A stretch of DNA of 10,123 nt from Deltaproteobacteria bacterium (GTDB taxonomy: Bacteria > Desulfobacterota > DSM-4660 > Desulfatiglandales > HGW-15), in the NCBI GenBank assembly GCA_019308525.1, contig JAFDIC010000265.1, positions 1 through 10,123 on the forward strand, in the 5' to 3' direction. Below the pieces are notes generated by a model that made no database searches, was not told the DNA's origin, and worked only from the letters and a program-made list of their open reading frames with translations. Shown here one piece after another: positions 1-8,000 of the stretch. Numbering within the stretch: the stretch's first letter is position 1; every line of letters starts with the position of its first letter. The position numbers were made by a program, and so were the translations under genes.

Positions 1-1032
1 CATTCTGTCATGCGTATGGTGCTGAGCCCAAGAATGGAGCGGAATTTCTATGGGATCGCAAATCGAGAGCAACTGGCATTTCATCCCTCAGGAGAAAAAC
101 AGTTCTACGGGAGCCTGAACGGAGGCATATACATCCATTCCCCTGAATCACTCACTCATCTCAGGGACATCGACCCCCGAAGGATCGGAAAGACGGCCAT
201 CTCCTTCAAGCCTTACAGGGATATCCTTAACAGGAGAGAAGAGAGAGGGCTTTTCGGGTGGACCCTTTGCCTGATGCCTACGGAAGAGCTTGCAAAGGCC
301 GCCGGCATCTCCATGGAGCAATATTCCCGGCAGATAGCGAGGGCCTGTTACCTGGACAAAGAAGATCCTGCTGGTGAATGGGAAAGGATCTACCGGCATG
401 CGGTAAAGATCAAAAAGTGGATCAACAGCCTGGATATCAAGTATCTCCATATCGAATCCAAGAATGTCGATCTCAAGATCGCCATGGGCGCCCGAAGGAA
501 GTGGGTAGGGGTATCCGGCCATAACATCCCCAGTTTTGAGATCTTCACCTGCCCGGACCATAGGGGCACCGAGGGTATGTATTACGCGGACCAGCCCTCA
601 TATCGGAACGGGAACCTGGTAAAGGGGGTGAAGCTGTCTTTCAAGAAGGGGGCGGTGGTTGAAGCAAAGGCCCAAGAGGGGGAAGATTTCCTAAGAAAGC
701 AATTGGCCATGGACAAGGGAGCCAAAAGGGTAGGGGAGTTTTCCCTGACGGACAAGCGCTTCTCCAGGATAGACCGCTATATGGCAAACACCCTTTATGA
801 CGAGAATTACGGTGGAAATAATGGTAACTGCCACCTCGCCCTGGGCTCTTCCTACTCGAATACCTACGAGGGCAATCCCGCACGACTCACGAAGGAGAAA
901 AAGGAGAAACTGGGGTTTAATGATTCCGCCCTCCATTGGGATTTGGTCAACACGGAGGATAAAAGGGTGGTAGCCATTCTCGGGTCCGGAAAGAAGATCT
1001 TGCTGTACGAGAAAGGCATGTTCGCCTACTAA
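1..1032 (+). CDS. M29-family metalloaminopeptidase (aminopeptidase T/AmpS/PepS-like), 5'-truncated
   Basis: The gene is cut at its 5' end: the frame is open to base 1, and the first ATG (base 10) falls inside the conserved fold. M29 enzymes are dinuclear-metal aminopeptidases that remove N-terminal residues from peptides in the cytoplasm. Counting from the ATG at 10, the expected ligands are visible: Glu177 (FEIFTCPD), Glu243 (GEFSL), His275 (CHLALGSSY), Tyr282, and His309/Asp311 (LHWDL). The 66-residue step between the two glutamates and the 7-residue His-to-Tyr step match the spacing I recall for AmpS/AmpT (Glu250, Glu316, His345, Tyr352, His376, Asp378). By that numbering about 70 N-terminal residues lie outside the window. 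A W-x-PT-ELA-AG segment typical of the family sits at residues 84-99. The family assignment is confident; the substrate range cannot be read from sequence. Confidence 0.9.
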   Translation, partial: HSVMRMVLSPRMERNFYGIANREQLAFHPSGEKQFYGSLNGGIYIHSPESLTHLRDIDPRRIGKTAISFKPYRDILNRREERGLFGWTLCLMPTEELAKAAGISMEQYSRQIARACYLDKEDPAGEWERIYRHAVKIKKWINSLDIKYLHIESKNVDLKIAMGARRKWVGVSGHNIPSFEIFTCPDHRGTEGMYYADQPSYRNGNLVKGVKLSFKKGAVVEAKAQEGEDFLRKQLAMDKGAKRVGEFSLTDKRFSRIDRYMANTLYDENYGGNNGNCHLALGSSYSNTYEGNPARLTKEKKEKLGFNDSALHWDLVNTEDKRVVAILGSGKKILLYEKGMFAY

Positions 1033-1043
1033 TCTTCATGGCT

Positions 1044-1183
1044 TCGTAAAAAGTCCAATTTCTGCGTTGCGCTTCATCTCGCTGTGATTGCAGCGTACGC
1101 TAATGTACGCCTCATCACACGAGATTCGCGCGCCTCGAACTTGAAGCTTTTTACTTTGCCATCCCAGTTGTGACTTTTTACGA
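1044..1183. repeat. ~140-bp imperfect palindrome with 12-bp terminal inverted repeats (REP/MITE-like)
   Basis: The ends are exact inverted repeats of 12 bp: TCGTAAAAAGTC at 1044-1055 and GACTTTTTACGA at 1172-1183. The interior is also largely self-complementary. GCGTAC (1093-1098) pairs with GTACGC (1105-1110), GTGAT (1084-1088) pairs with ATCAC (1114-1118), and ATCTCG and GCGC on the left pair with CGAGAT and GCGC on the right. The RNA or single strand could therefore fold into one long hairpin. No ORF is carried. From memory, near-identical elements that include a TTCTGCGTTGCGCTTCATC core are dispersed in intergenic regions of many deltaproteobacterial genomes, but that recollection is not checked here. 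A non-autonomous mobile repeat, or a repeat bound by a nucleoid or RNA-processing factor, would both fit. Confidence 0.7.
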
Positions 1184-1301
1184 GTTCATAAATTTTCTTA
1201 CAAGCAAGATCGCCTTTCCCTCATAAGTACATGTACGACCTCATGGTTCCTCTCGCTCCGCGGGAGGAGTGTAATTTCGGCGGGGATAGAAAGACAGACC
1301 G

Positions 1302-2075
1302 TTGCTGAGGCATACGTTCATTCATATACAGGGTATCGGGCCGAAGAGCGAGCTGAGGCTATGGAGGCAGGGTATCACAACATGGGAGATGTTCCTGGAC
1401 AGGAAAGGCACGATTTTCTCTCCAGCGCGGGACTCCTTTATCCGCGGGGAGTTGGAACAATCTCTTGTTCACAGGGATGACATAACTTTTTTCAGCGACC
1501 GCCTCTCCTCGGCACACCTGTGGCGCCTTTTCGAGGCATTCAGTAACAGGGTGGTGTACCTGGATATTGAGACCAGTGGCGGATACCAGGGCCTGGACGA
1601 AATCACAGTCGTGGGAACCTATGACGGCAGGGAAGTGAAGACATTTGTCAGCGGGTATAACCTGGATGAGTTTGAACAAGCGATTCATGGCTACCAGATA
1701 ATCATAACTTTCAACGGTGGGAGTTTTGATCTACCCTGTATAAGGCGTCATTTTCCTGGAATCCAACTGCCCCCTGTGCATATAGATCTCTTTCCCCTGA
1801 TGGCAAGGCTGGGTTACAGGGGTGGTCTGAAAAGCATTGAAAAGCAACTGGCCATAGCCAGAGAAGCAGAAATAGAGGGAATGAACGGCTATGACGCGGT
1901 AAGACTTTGGGCGGCCTACCAGTGGGGAGATGAGCAAGCCCTGTCGCGTCTGATCAAATACAACACCGCAGATATCGTCAACCTACAGCCACTGATGGAA
2001 GTCGCCTACGAGAAGATGAAGGAAAGACTCTTCGGCCAATGTCCTGAACTGAAAATGGCCCGCGGGCATGTCTGA
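1302..2075 (+). CDS. YprB-type RNase H-like (DEDDy) exonuclease domain protein with N-terminal HhH
   Basis: A 257-aa predicted 3'-5' exonuclease of the RNase_H_2 (YprB) group. The start is TTG at 1302: an in-frame TAG at 1287-1289 leaves no ATG upstream, and the N-terminus (MLRHTFIHIQGIGPK) begins as expected for deltaproteobacterial relatives. Residues 8-32 form a helix-hairpin-helix (GIGPKSELRLWRQGI), a non-specific DNA-binding element. The exonuclease fold covers about 84-238. Its DEDDy residues are Asp88 and Glu90 (LDIET), Asp143 (FNGGSFDLP), and Tyr220 plus Asp224 (YNTAD); His160-x-Asp162 lies between. The Shine-Dalgarno is weak (AGAAAG at 1288-1293), which together with TTG suggests low expression. 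Unlike Bacillus yprA-yprB, no helicase gene is adjacent. The substrate, DNA or RNA, is unknown. Confidence 0.85.
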   Translation: MLRHTFIHIQGIGPKSELRLWRQGITTWEMFLDRKGTIFSPARDSFIRGELEQSLVHRDDITFFSDRLSSAHLWRLFEAFSNRVVYLDIETSGGYQGLDEITVVGTYDGREVKTFVSGYNLDEFEQAIHGYQIIITFNGGSFDLPCIRRHFPGIQLPPVHIDLFPLMARLGYRGGLKSIEKQLAIAREAEIEGMNGYDAVRLWAAYQWGDEQALSRLIKYNTADIVNLQPLMEVAYEKMKERLFGQCPELKMARGHV

Positions 2076-2086
2076 ACCCGCGGGCC
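2057..2086 (+). terminator. GC-rich stem-loop overlapping the stop codon of the YprB-like gene
   Basis: GGCCCGCGGG (2057-2066) pairs perfectly with CCCGCGGGCC (2077-2086) around a 10-nt loop that contains the TGA stop. The stem is strong, but what follows is CTTCCTCACTT rather than a clean T-run. It may be a weak intrinsic terminator or an mRNA 3'-end stabiliser; the structure itself is certain and the role is inferred. Confidence 0.45.
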
Positions 2087-2383
2087 CTTCCTCACTTAGG
2101 GTTTGTTTGTATAGATGGTGAGATAATAGCTTGAGTTGGGCTGATAGTTGGTGATGTTCCAGGGTTCCGCCTATATTTTTTCGGCTTCTCCGGATGCCGT
2201 TGTTTTCCCCGGGGCAACACTTCACAGGGGGTTTATGAATAGAAGGTGCCCGGTGGAAAAGATGCACGCACACCCCAGAAGCCGGTTACTCCCGTACCCC
2301 TTGCCTTTGCTCCTGGGTACAGCAGGGTATTAATAAAGTAATACCGCTATCGCACAAGTAAAGACCTCCTTGAAAAATTTCAT
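2087..2383. other. Convergent intergenic region without a supported gene
   Basis: About 300 bp between the plus-strand YprB-like gene and the minus-strand sugar-kinase gene. No ORF with coding character spans it. On the minus strand a short stretch ending at the TAA at about 2099-2101 reads WNITNYQPNSSYYLTIYTN in the frame closed upstream by a TAG. It resembles the C-terminal tail of a beta-rich secreted protein and could be a decayed gene end, but the support is only compositional. An inverted repeat at 2326-2345 is listed separately. No T-rich terminator was found for either flanking gene. Confidence 0.4.
2326..2345. repeat. Perfect 7-bp inverted repeat in the convergent intergenic region
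   Basis: GGTATTA (2326-2332) and TAATACC (2339-2345) are perfectly complementary around a 6-nt AT-rich loop. The element sits about 40 bp beyond the sugar-kinase stop on the minus strand. There is no following T-run on either strand, so it is at best a weak 3'-end structure. Confidence 0.35.
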
Positions 2384-3331
2384 TTATGAGGCCTGTTCTC
2401 TGATAAATCTAAAGACCTCATCAGGGCCCTCCGGGATACCCCGGCGTGCGCCTATTGCCCTACAGTTCATTGCAGCTATTGCAGATGCGAACCGCATACA
2501 CCCGGCCATGTCCCATCCTTTCAAAAGACCGTAGATATATCCGCCGTGATAGACGTCCCCCGCACCGGTGGTGTCCAAAGGGACTACAGAAAACGCCTCC
2601 TGGAAGCAGAGACCTTCCCGGCCCAGTCCCAGGCTCCCTCTTTCCCCCATCGTGATGACTACCTCCTGGGGACCCATCTCCTGGAGCAACTCTATGTGCT
2701 CACGGGGTGAAGATCCGCTCTTTGACAAGGGTTTTGCAAAATGCTCCGACGCGATAAGCACATCAATGAGCGGCAGCAGCTCCCCAGTGCCTTTCCGGAA
2801 AGTACCCCCATCCATTACCACCTTCATGCCCCTCTCCCTGGCCTGAGAGGCGGCCTCTATTGAAGCCTCTACCATCAACCCGTCGAGATGGAGGACCTTG
2901 GCGCCGGAAAAGGGGCGCAGATCGACGTCCCTGGCGGTGAGGTGCGCAACCGTACCCCTGTGCCAGAAGACGGTTCTTCTTGCGCTCCCTTCTGTTATGG
3001 CAATGAAGGCAAACTGGGACGTGTGGCCAGGTGTAACTTTCAGGAAGGAGGCATCCACTCCCTCGCGGAGTAAGGCCTCCAGGATAGCCTTTCCAAAGGG
3101 ATCAGTGGAAATGGAGCCCAAGAAAGACACTCTGATACCGAGTCTTGCCAGGGTCACGAGGGCGGTCGAAGCCGGACCCCCGCATTCCTTGCGAAGGTTC
3201 AGGAGTTCGATTTTTCCGTCTTCATCCGGGTAATGGGGTATAGTGCCGAGGTAGTCCACGCATGCCTGCCCCAGGCCAACAACCTCTACGGTCTCGGAGC
3301 AAGGCTTTTCGACCTGTGCATCCCTCTGCAT
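2384..3331 (-). CDS. PfkB-family (ribokinase-like) carbohydrate kinase
   Basis: A 315-aa kinase of the ribokinase/PfkB fold, which transfers the ATP gamma-phosphate to a hydroxyl of a sugar or nucleoside. The N-terminal signature is GGPASTA at 51-57. The C-terminal signature is DTTGAGD at 253-259, where Asp259 is the catalytic base and Gly-Ala-Gly forms the anion hole. Length is normal for the family. The GGPA..TA form, in place of GG.A.N.A, is what I associate with the ribokinase-like subgroup that includes YihV-type kinases, but the substrate is not predictable. The start is ATG at 3331, preceded by AGAAGGG overlapping the end of the fxsA-like gene 7 nt upstream, so the two are probably co-transcribed and translationally linked. 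It is the last gene of the minus-strand train. Confidence 0.88.
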   Translation of the reverse strand: MQRDAQVEKPCSETVEVVGLGQACVDYLGTIPHYPDEDGKIELLNLRKECGGPASTALVTLARLGIRVSFLGSISTDPFGKAILEALLREGVDASFLKVTPGHTSQFAFIAITEGSARRTVFWHRGTVAHLTARDVDLRPFSGAKVLHLDGLMVEASIEAASQARERGMKVVMDGGTFRKGTGELLPLIDVLIASEHFAKPLSKSGSSPREHIELLQEMGPQEVVITMGERGSLGLGREGLCFQEAFSVVPLDTTGAGDVYHGGYIYGLLKGWDMAGCMRFASAIAAMNCRAIGARRGIPEGPDEVFRFIREQAS

Positions 3332-3338
3332 AGCCCTT

Positions 3339-3737
3339 CTACTGCCTGTAGATATCGATGTCGATGGGGTGCCTTTCGATCCAGTCAGCGAATTTCCGTC
3401 GAAGCCAGTGCCTGAACCTGTTCCTGGTTTGAGGAATCAGGAGGAGTAGGCCTATGAAATCCGTCAGCAGACCTGGAGTGAGGAGAACTATTCCGGCAAT
3501 GAGGATCAAAAGGGCGTCCAGTAACTCATTGGCAGGAATTTCTCCTCTTTCAAGGGCCCGCCTGACCCTGTCCATGGTACTGAGACCCTGGAGCTTTGCC
3601 AGGTAAGCCCCCAGGAGGCCCGTTATGAAGACCAGGGCCACGGTGTTCAGGGCCCCGAGATACCGCCCAACCTCTATGAGGAGATAGATCTCAAGGAAGG
3701 GGATGAGCGTGAAGAGAAGGAGAAGTCTTAGGAACAT
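3339..3737 (-). CDS. fxsA: FxsA family inner-membrane protein
   Basis: A 132-aa membrane protein with the FxsA pattern: an N-terminal hydrophobic segment with an internal Pro and Glu (about 3-25, IPFLEIYLLIEVG), a second segment (about 29-50) with the family Gly residues and a following LQG, a short charged cytoplasmic linker ending in GEIPANELLD, and a long hydrophobic hairpin (about 73-105) with the diagnostic LLTPGLLTDFIGLLLLIP. The basic C-terminal tail (NRFRHWLRRKF) should lie in the cytoplasm. In E. coli FxsA overproduction relieves F-plasmid exclusion of phage T7; its normal function is unknown. The gene starts 10 nt after the preceding stop and is followed 7 nt later by the sugar-kinase gene. 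No good Shine-Dalgarno precedes the ATG, so translational coupling is likely. Confidence 0.9.
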   Translation of the reverse strand: MFLRLLLLFTLIPFLEIYLLIEVGRYLGALNTVALVFITGLLGAYLAKLQGLSTMDRVRRALERGEIPANELLDALLILIAGIVLLTPGLLTDFIGLLLLIPQTRNRFRHWLRRKFADWIERHPIDIDIYRQ

Positions 3738-3747
3738 GTCTGTGCTG

Positions 3748-4272
3748 TTATCTCGTTTCGGCTATTTTGAGTAGTTCTTCATTAATTTTTTTGATGTGTT
3801 CCTTTATCTTGCTATTCAATGGAGATGAGGGGAATCTATCAGCCATATTCTCCAGTATCTCATTTGCGGAAAGAAGCAGTTCCTTCTTCTCCGAGGGGTC
3901 TTCACTCCTCTTTGCCCTGAGAAAAAGGCCTGCGGCCCTGTTCCTCTCCCTGTTGATCAGCTTTTCTATTGCAATGTCCTTGAGCCTGACCGTTTCCGGG
4001 CTCCTCCCCTGTTCATTTTCCAGATACTCTATCTTGGCTATGGCCTCCTCGTATTCCTCGTTTTCAATGAGCCTGGTCGCTGTTTTCAGGATTCCAGCCC
4101 TGAGAGAGGCACTCAGGTCCTCCCCGCGATGATAGTTTCGCTCGGCAAGGTCCACTGCGTTCAATGCCCTGTCAATTGCATCAATCTCAGGCCCTTTCTC
4201 AAGTCTTATCCTGTGTCTCAACAGTAAGATCTTGGCCTCCGGGAACTGGCCTTTCCCCACCAATTCCTCCAC
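3748..4272 (-). CDS. Alpha-helical TPR-like protein, probably the C-terminal half of the frameshifted lipoprotein
   Basis: A 174-aa charged, helical ORF with no signal peptide. Helix pairs spaced like degenerate TPRs are visible, for example ENEEYEEAIAKIEYLENEQG at about 70-89 and FPEAKILLLRHRIRLEKG at about 10-27. The only start is a GTG at 4270-4272, with no convincing Shine-Dalgarno, and the ORF overlaps the upstream lipoprotein ORF by 55 nt in another frame. The overlap contains GGGG and TTTT runs. One added base in either would join the two ORFs, giving a continuous reading such as MARIGEFFNRVEELVGKGQF. The simplest explanation is therefore one TPR-like lipoprotein of about 430 aa, split by a real frameshift or a sequencing deletion. 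A genuine separate overlapping gene is less likely. Confidence 0.6.
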   Translation of the reverse strand: MEELVGKGQFPEAKILLLRHRIRLEKGPEIDAIDRALNAVDLAERNYHRGEDLSASLRAGILKTATRLIENEEYEEAIAKIEYLENEQGRSPETVRLKDIAIEKLINRERNRAAGLFLRAKRSEDPSEKKELLLSANEILENMADRFPSSPLNSKIKEHIKKINEELLKIAETR

Positions 4273-5039
4273 CCTATTGAAAATTCCCCTATCCTGGCCA
4301 TCTTCTCTTCCGCACCCTTGACAAGGGTTTGCCTTTGCTCCAGGTCTTCCAGGAGCTGGTCATAAACCTCATAGGCCTCCTCGTCCTGTCCCAGGAGCAG
4401 CTGCCAGTCCAGGAGCGAAGAGCGAAGATACAATAGATCCGGCTTCTCTTCGAACTCCCTCATAACCTCGCCGCCTATTCTTATCGCTTCCTGCACAAGG
4501 CCTTTCTTGGCCAGGGAGAGAGCAAAATAGAGACCTATCTCAGGGGTAAGGGCGTCCCTTCCCAGGCTATCTTCCAGCTCCATGCAATCGTTTATCACAC
4601 CCTGGTAATCACCCCGCTGATATTTCTCTATGATCTCGTCCCGCTTGATGGCAAACCGGTGCATGACGGCCTTTCCGGTCTCTTCGGTCGGCTCCTTTAT
4701 CGAGAAATACTTCACCTCCAAACGGGAGACAGCGTTCAGAAGTCTCCTGGCGACCCCGGGATCCATCCCCCACCTCTCTTGAGCCGGGACCCCTTTGATA
4801 TATGTGTAGGTATTCAATAACTCCCCTGCAATCCGCCTTTGGTCCTCTGACAGATCTCCCCTTTGAAGGAGATTTGCATAATAGTCCATTTTCCTGTCCA
4901 GCATCTCATCCGTGATGATCGTCTCTCTTGAAGAAGAGACTGGAGGCCCGGTCCTGGTCTCCTTCAAGACCGGCATACAGCCCGCAAGGGCGAGGAGAAG
5001 AGAGACTATCAAGGCTGGCATGATCTTTTTCAAATCCAT
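4218..5039 (-). CDS. TPR-like lipoprotein encoded beside the PBP (candidate PBP activator), N-terminal part
   Basis: From the ATG at 5039 the protein begins MDLKKIMPALIVSLLLALAGC, a type II signal peptide with lipobox LAGC and the lipidated Cys at position 21. A TTG at 5063, overlapping the PBP stop and preceded by GAGAGG, is an alternative start adding eight residues. After a low-complexity Ser/Thr/Pro linker the mature protein is helical, with TPR-like pairs (KYQRGDYQGVINDCMELEDS, then LGLYFALSLAKKG-type and DEEAYEVYDQLLEDL segments). Its last ~20 residues (GWRNWWGKASSRRPRSYC) look like out-of-frame sequence, which supports a frameshift into the next ORF. It follows the class A PBP stop by 10 nt. 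By analogy with TPR-containing LpoA and LpoP, it may activate that PBP from the outer membrane; this is inference from context and fold only. Confidence 0.75.
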   Translation of the reverse strand: MDLKKIMPALIVSLLLALAGCMPVLKETRTGPPVSSSRETIITDEMLDRKMDYYANLLQRGDLSEDQRRIAGELLNTYTYIKGVPAQERWGMDPGVARRLLNAVSRLEVKYFSIKEPTEETGKAVMHRFAIKRDEIIEKYQRGDYQGVINDCMELEDSLGRDALTPEIGLYFALSLAKKGLVQEAIRIGGEVMREFEEKPDLLYLRSSLLDWQLLLGQDEEAYEVYDQLLEDLEQRQTLVKGAEEKMARIGEFSIGWRNWWGKASSRRPRSYC

Positions 5040-5049
5040 GGCATACCGT

Positions 5050-8000
5050 TTAGTCGGGATCAAAGAGCCTCTCCAGCTTCACGCTGCCATTAGCGGTAAT
5101 GGTAGCGTAGCTCAGCACCCTGAATCTTGACTCTGTTCCTGTCCCTACCTGCCTTCTCAGCGGAAGGCCCGATATTTGGGAAACCGCCACTGCTTGCATT
5201 TCCCGGGACCCGACAGGACTCATGGGGGAAGAGCCGAAGATAAAATCAGCCGCTTGGAGGTGTTCCTTGTATTCGGAACTGTTCGCAATCGTGTTTGCGG
5301 TATCTATCCACAGGGGCAAAGCCCCTGAGGCCCCGTAGATGGCGATTCTTTCCCCTTTCATTGGTCTATTATCGTCGAAACCCACGTAACTTGCAATAAC
5401 ATAACCACTTCCAAGGTCAAGCTGTCCCGTGTCTCCCTTCGGGCCGGGTATGTAACCGACAAAGCTGGAGTTTATCAGGCGATCAGCGGTCCCCGTTTTG
5501 CCGTAACTCTGGATGGGTGAACTCACCTGCTCGCCTTCAATGTCGAAGGCAATACGTACGGCGTCCCTTGCCCTTCGGCCCGTTCCCTTTGTTACCACCA
5601 GCCTCAGTATCTCGGTCACCTGTGCCGAGACCACCTGGGGTAGAACCCTTCTGGGTCTAGGCCTGTATTGCCAGATTACTTCGCCGTCCCTGTCCACGAT
5701 CCTGGTAATGAGGGGTACCAGGTCAGGTGTTAGACTATTTCCGAGAGGATAGATTTTTCCGGTCATTATAGTGTGGTAGGCCAGAGCCGCATCGAGTATG
5801 CTGATGGAGTTTGCCCCCAGCGGGAATGAGAGGACCGGATCAAGGGGGGTGGTGATCCCCATATCCCTGGCCAGTTGAATGACAAAATGCAGGTTCACCA
5901 GGGTCTTGAAATCCCTTATCCTGTACAACAACTGTGCATCGTATTTCCTGAGGTTCGCCATTCTTTGAAAGAGCCTGTTTGTATGATTGTCTAGTAACTC
6001 CAGGTACTTAGACGGTAGGACATTTTCGATCCATATGGCTCCAGGATCGATCCCTCCAAGGGTCTCTCTGAGCACCCTGACGGGAATCGGCATCCAGGGA
6101 GCCGAACCTCCCTCCCCGGTCTTGCCCTCCGTTGTATATACCACACGGGGGGGGGCTCCAGGGCTTTCCAGGATATGGTAAAACCCCTCCAGAACCTTTG
6201 GATCAAGCTGGTCAGGGTCCTCCATTACCGATTGGACCTTTCTCATCATCTCGGCATTCACCTGCCTGAGGCGATAAAAATCAAGCCTTGATATCCTGGC
6301 CTCCTCGGGGTTATTCAGGTCAATGAGCTCAGGGTTTATCTTGAAGTGTAATCTCCTCAGGTTTTCCATGAGCTCTTCGTCTTCTTCAAATATGACATCA
6401 GGTTCGAGGATCTTCTTGGCCTCCTCGAAGGCCGCCTCCATAATAGAGTTCCTATTGACCACCACGCCGTAATGATCCCTTATCCTTCGAACGTAGGCTT
6501 CATAGGTTTCTCCTTCACGCCTGTTCAAGCCGACCGATTCAACCACACGGCGAAACTCGGCCATGTTGAGCCGGTCTGAAAGATGATAGAGGAGCCAAAC
6601 CGTGGCCAGGTTCTCCGAATCGGCCCCTGCCCATGCCAGGGAGACCTTTTCCGCCCGTGGCTCGTGGTCAGGGGCAGGGAAATAGTAGGTGGATTCAAAG
6701 GGGAAGAGATCGCGAACGTTGTAGAGGGGATCAAGATTATTCCATTTGAGTTTCAGGGCGGCTGTAAAGACGAGGGTCTTAAAAATTGAACCAAGCTGTC
6801 TCTTGGCATCCACGGCCCGATTGAAGAACCGGTTGAAAAACCCCCCGACCATCGCCTTGATCATGCCGTTGTTGAGAACGACTATTCCTCCTTCCAGCTC
6901 GGGGATCTTGGAAAGCTCCAAATGTTTTCCGGAGTTCCGGCCGGATTCACGCTCCGCCGTACGAACGGCAACCAGATCTCCCACTTGAAATTGCCTCAGG
7001 AATTCAACGGCCTTCTCTCTTCCGAATCTTGCTCCCTGGCCATGCTTCCACACGGTCCAGGCCCTGCCCATGGTTTTCAACCCTTCATAGTCGACCACCC
7101 CGCCGCCGTCTTCCCAGGATACGACCATGTAGGGGTTGTTGGGATCAGGGTTGATGTGGGTGACCCTGGAGAGGAAGGGGAGGCCATCAGGACTTTTTCT
7201 GAACGATCTTCCCGGGTATTGTTCATCGGCCCGTAGAGCGTTCTGGGTGTAACCCGAAATCTTGACATCGAGGATGGGCAGGTGTGAGCGCATGCTCCTG
7301 AGGGCGCCATCCTGAATCTCCCTGTCGATGGATGTGTATATTCGAATTCCCGAGGTAGCGATATTGCTTATCCCCTCCTCTTCCAGGACAGACCTGAAGA
7401 AGTCGCTCTCAAGCTGGTCCCGGACATAGTCGAGAACAACATTGAGCTTGTAAGTGATTCTGCCCTGTTTGAAGGGGACCTCTCTTTCCCTGGCGTCGAG
7501 GTATTCATCCTCGGAAATCATTCCCATGTTGAACATGTTCCTGAGCACGTAGTCCTTGCGTTTCTTGGCCAATCTCATGGCCCTCTCCCTTTCGAGGGGT
7601 GTTTTCTTGATAAAGGGATTGTACCTGGAAGGACCCTTGACAGATCCTGCGATAAAGGCGGCCTCGACCAGGTCGAGGTCTCTCGCTTCCTTGTCGAAAA
7701 AATACCGGGATGCTATCCTGAGCCCCCTGCCGAAGCCTGTTACAAAAAACTGATTAACGTACATTTCCAGGATCTCTTCCTTCGAGTATTTCCGCTCCAG
7801 CAGGATCGCCTGAACAAGTTCCTTGATCTTGGCCTTCAAGGATCGCCTCTCTCTCTTGAAGATATTCTTCGCGGTCTGCTGGGTAATCGTGCTTCCCCCT
7901 TGAACGACCTTTCCCGCCTTTATGTTCGCAATCATCGCCCTCAGGATAGCCTTGGGGTCGAAGCCGTGATGCTGGAAAAAATTCTTGTCTTCAGCAGCTA

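Noticed and set aside
1185..1301. Possible promoter or tRNA in the segment between the palindromic repeat and the YprB-like gene
   Set aside because: No cloverleaf and no well-spaced -35/-10 pair were found; only short palindromes such as GTACATGTAC (1227-1236).
2351..2370. AGGAGGT followed by TTG/GTG on the minus strand after the sugar-kinase stop, suggesting a small downstream ORF
   Set aside because: The frames close within about 20 codons or sooner and show no recognisable content.
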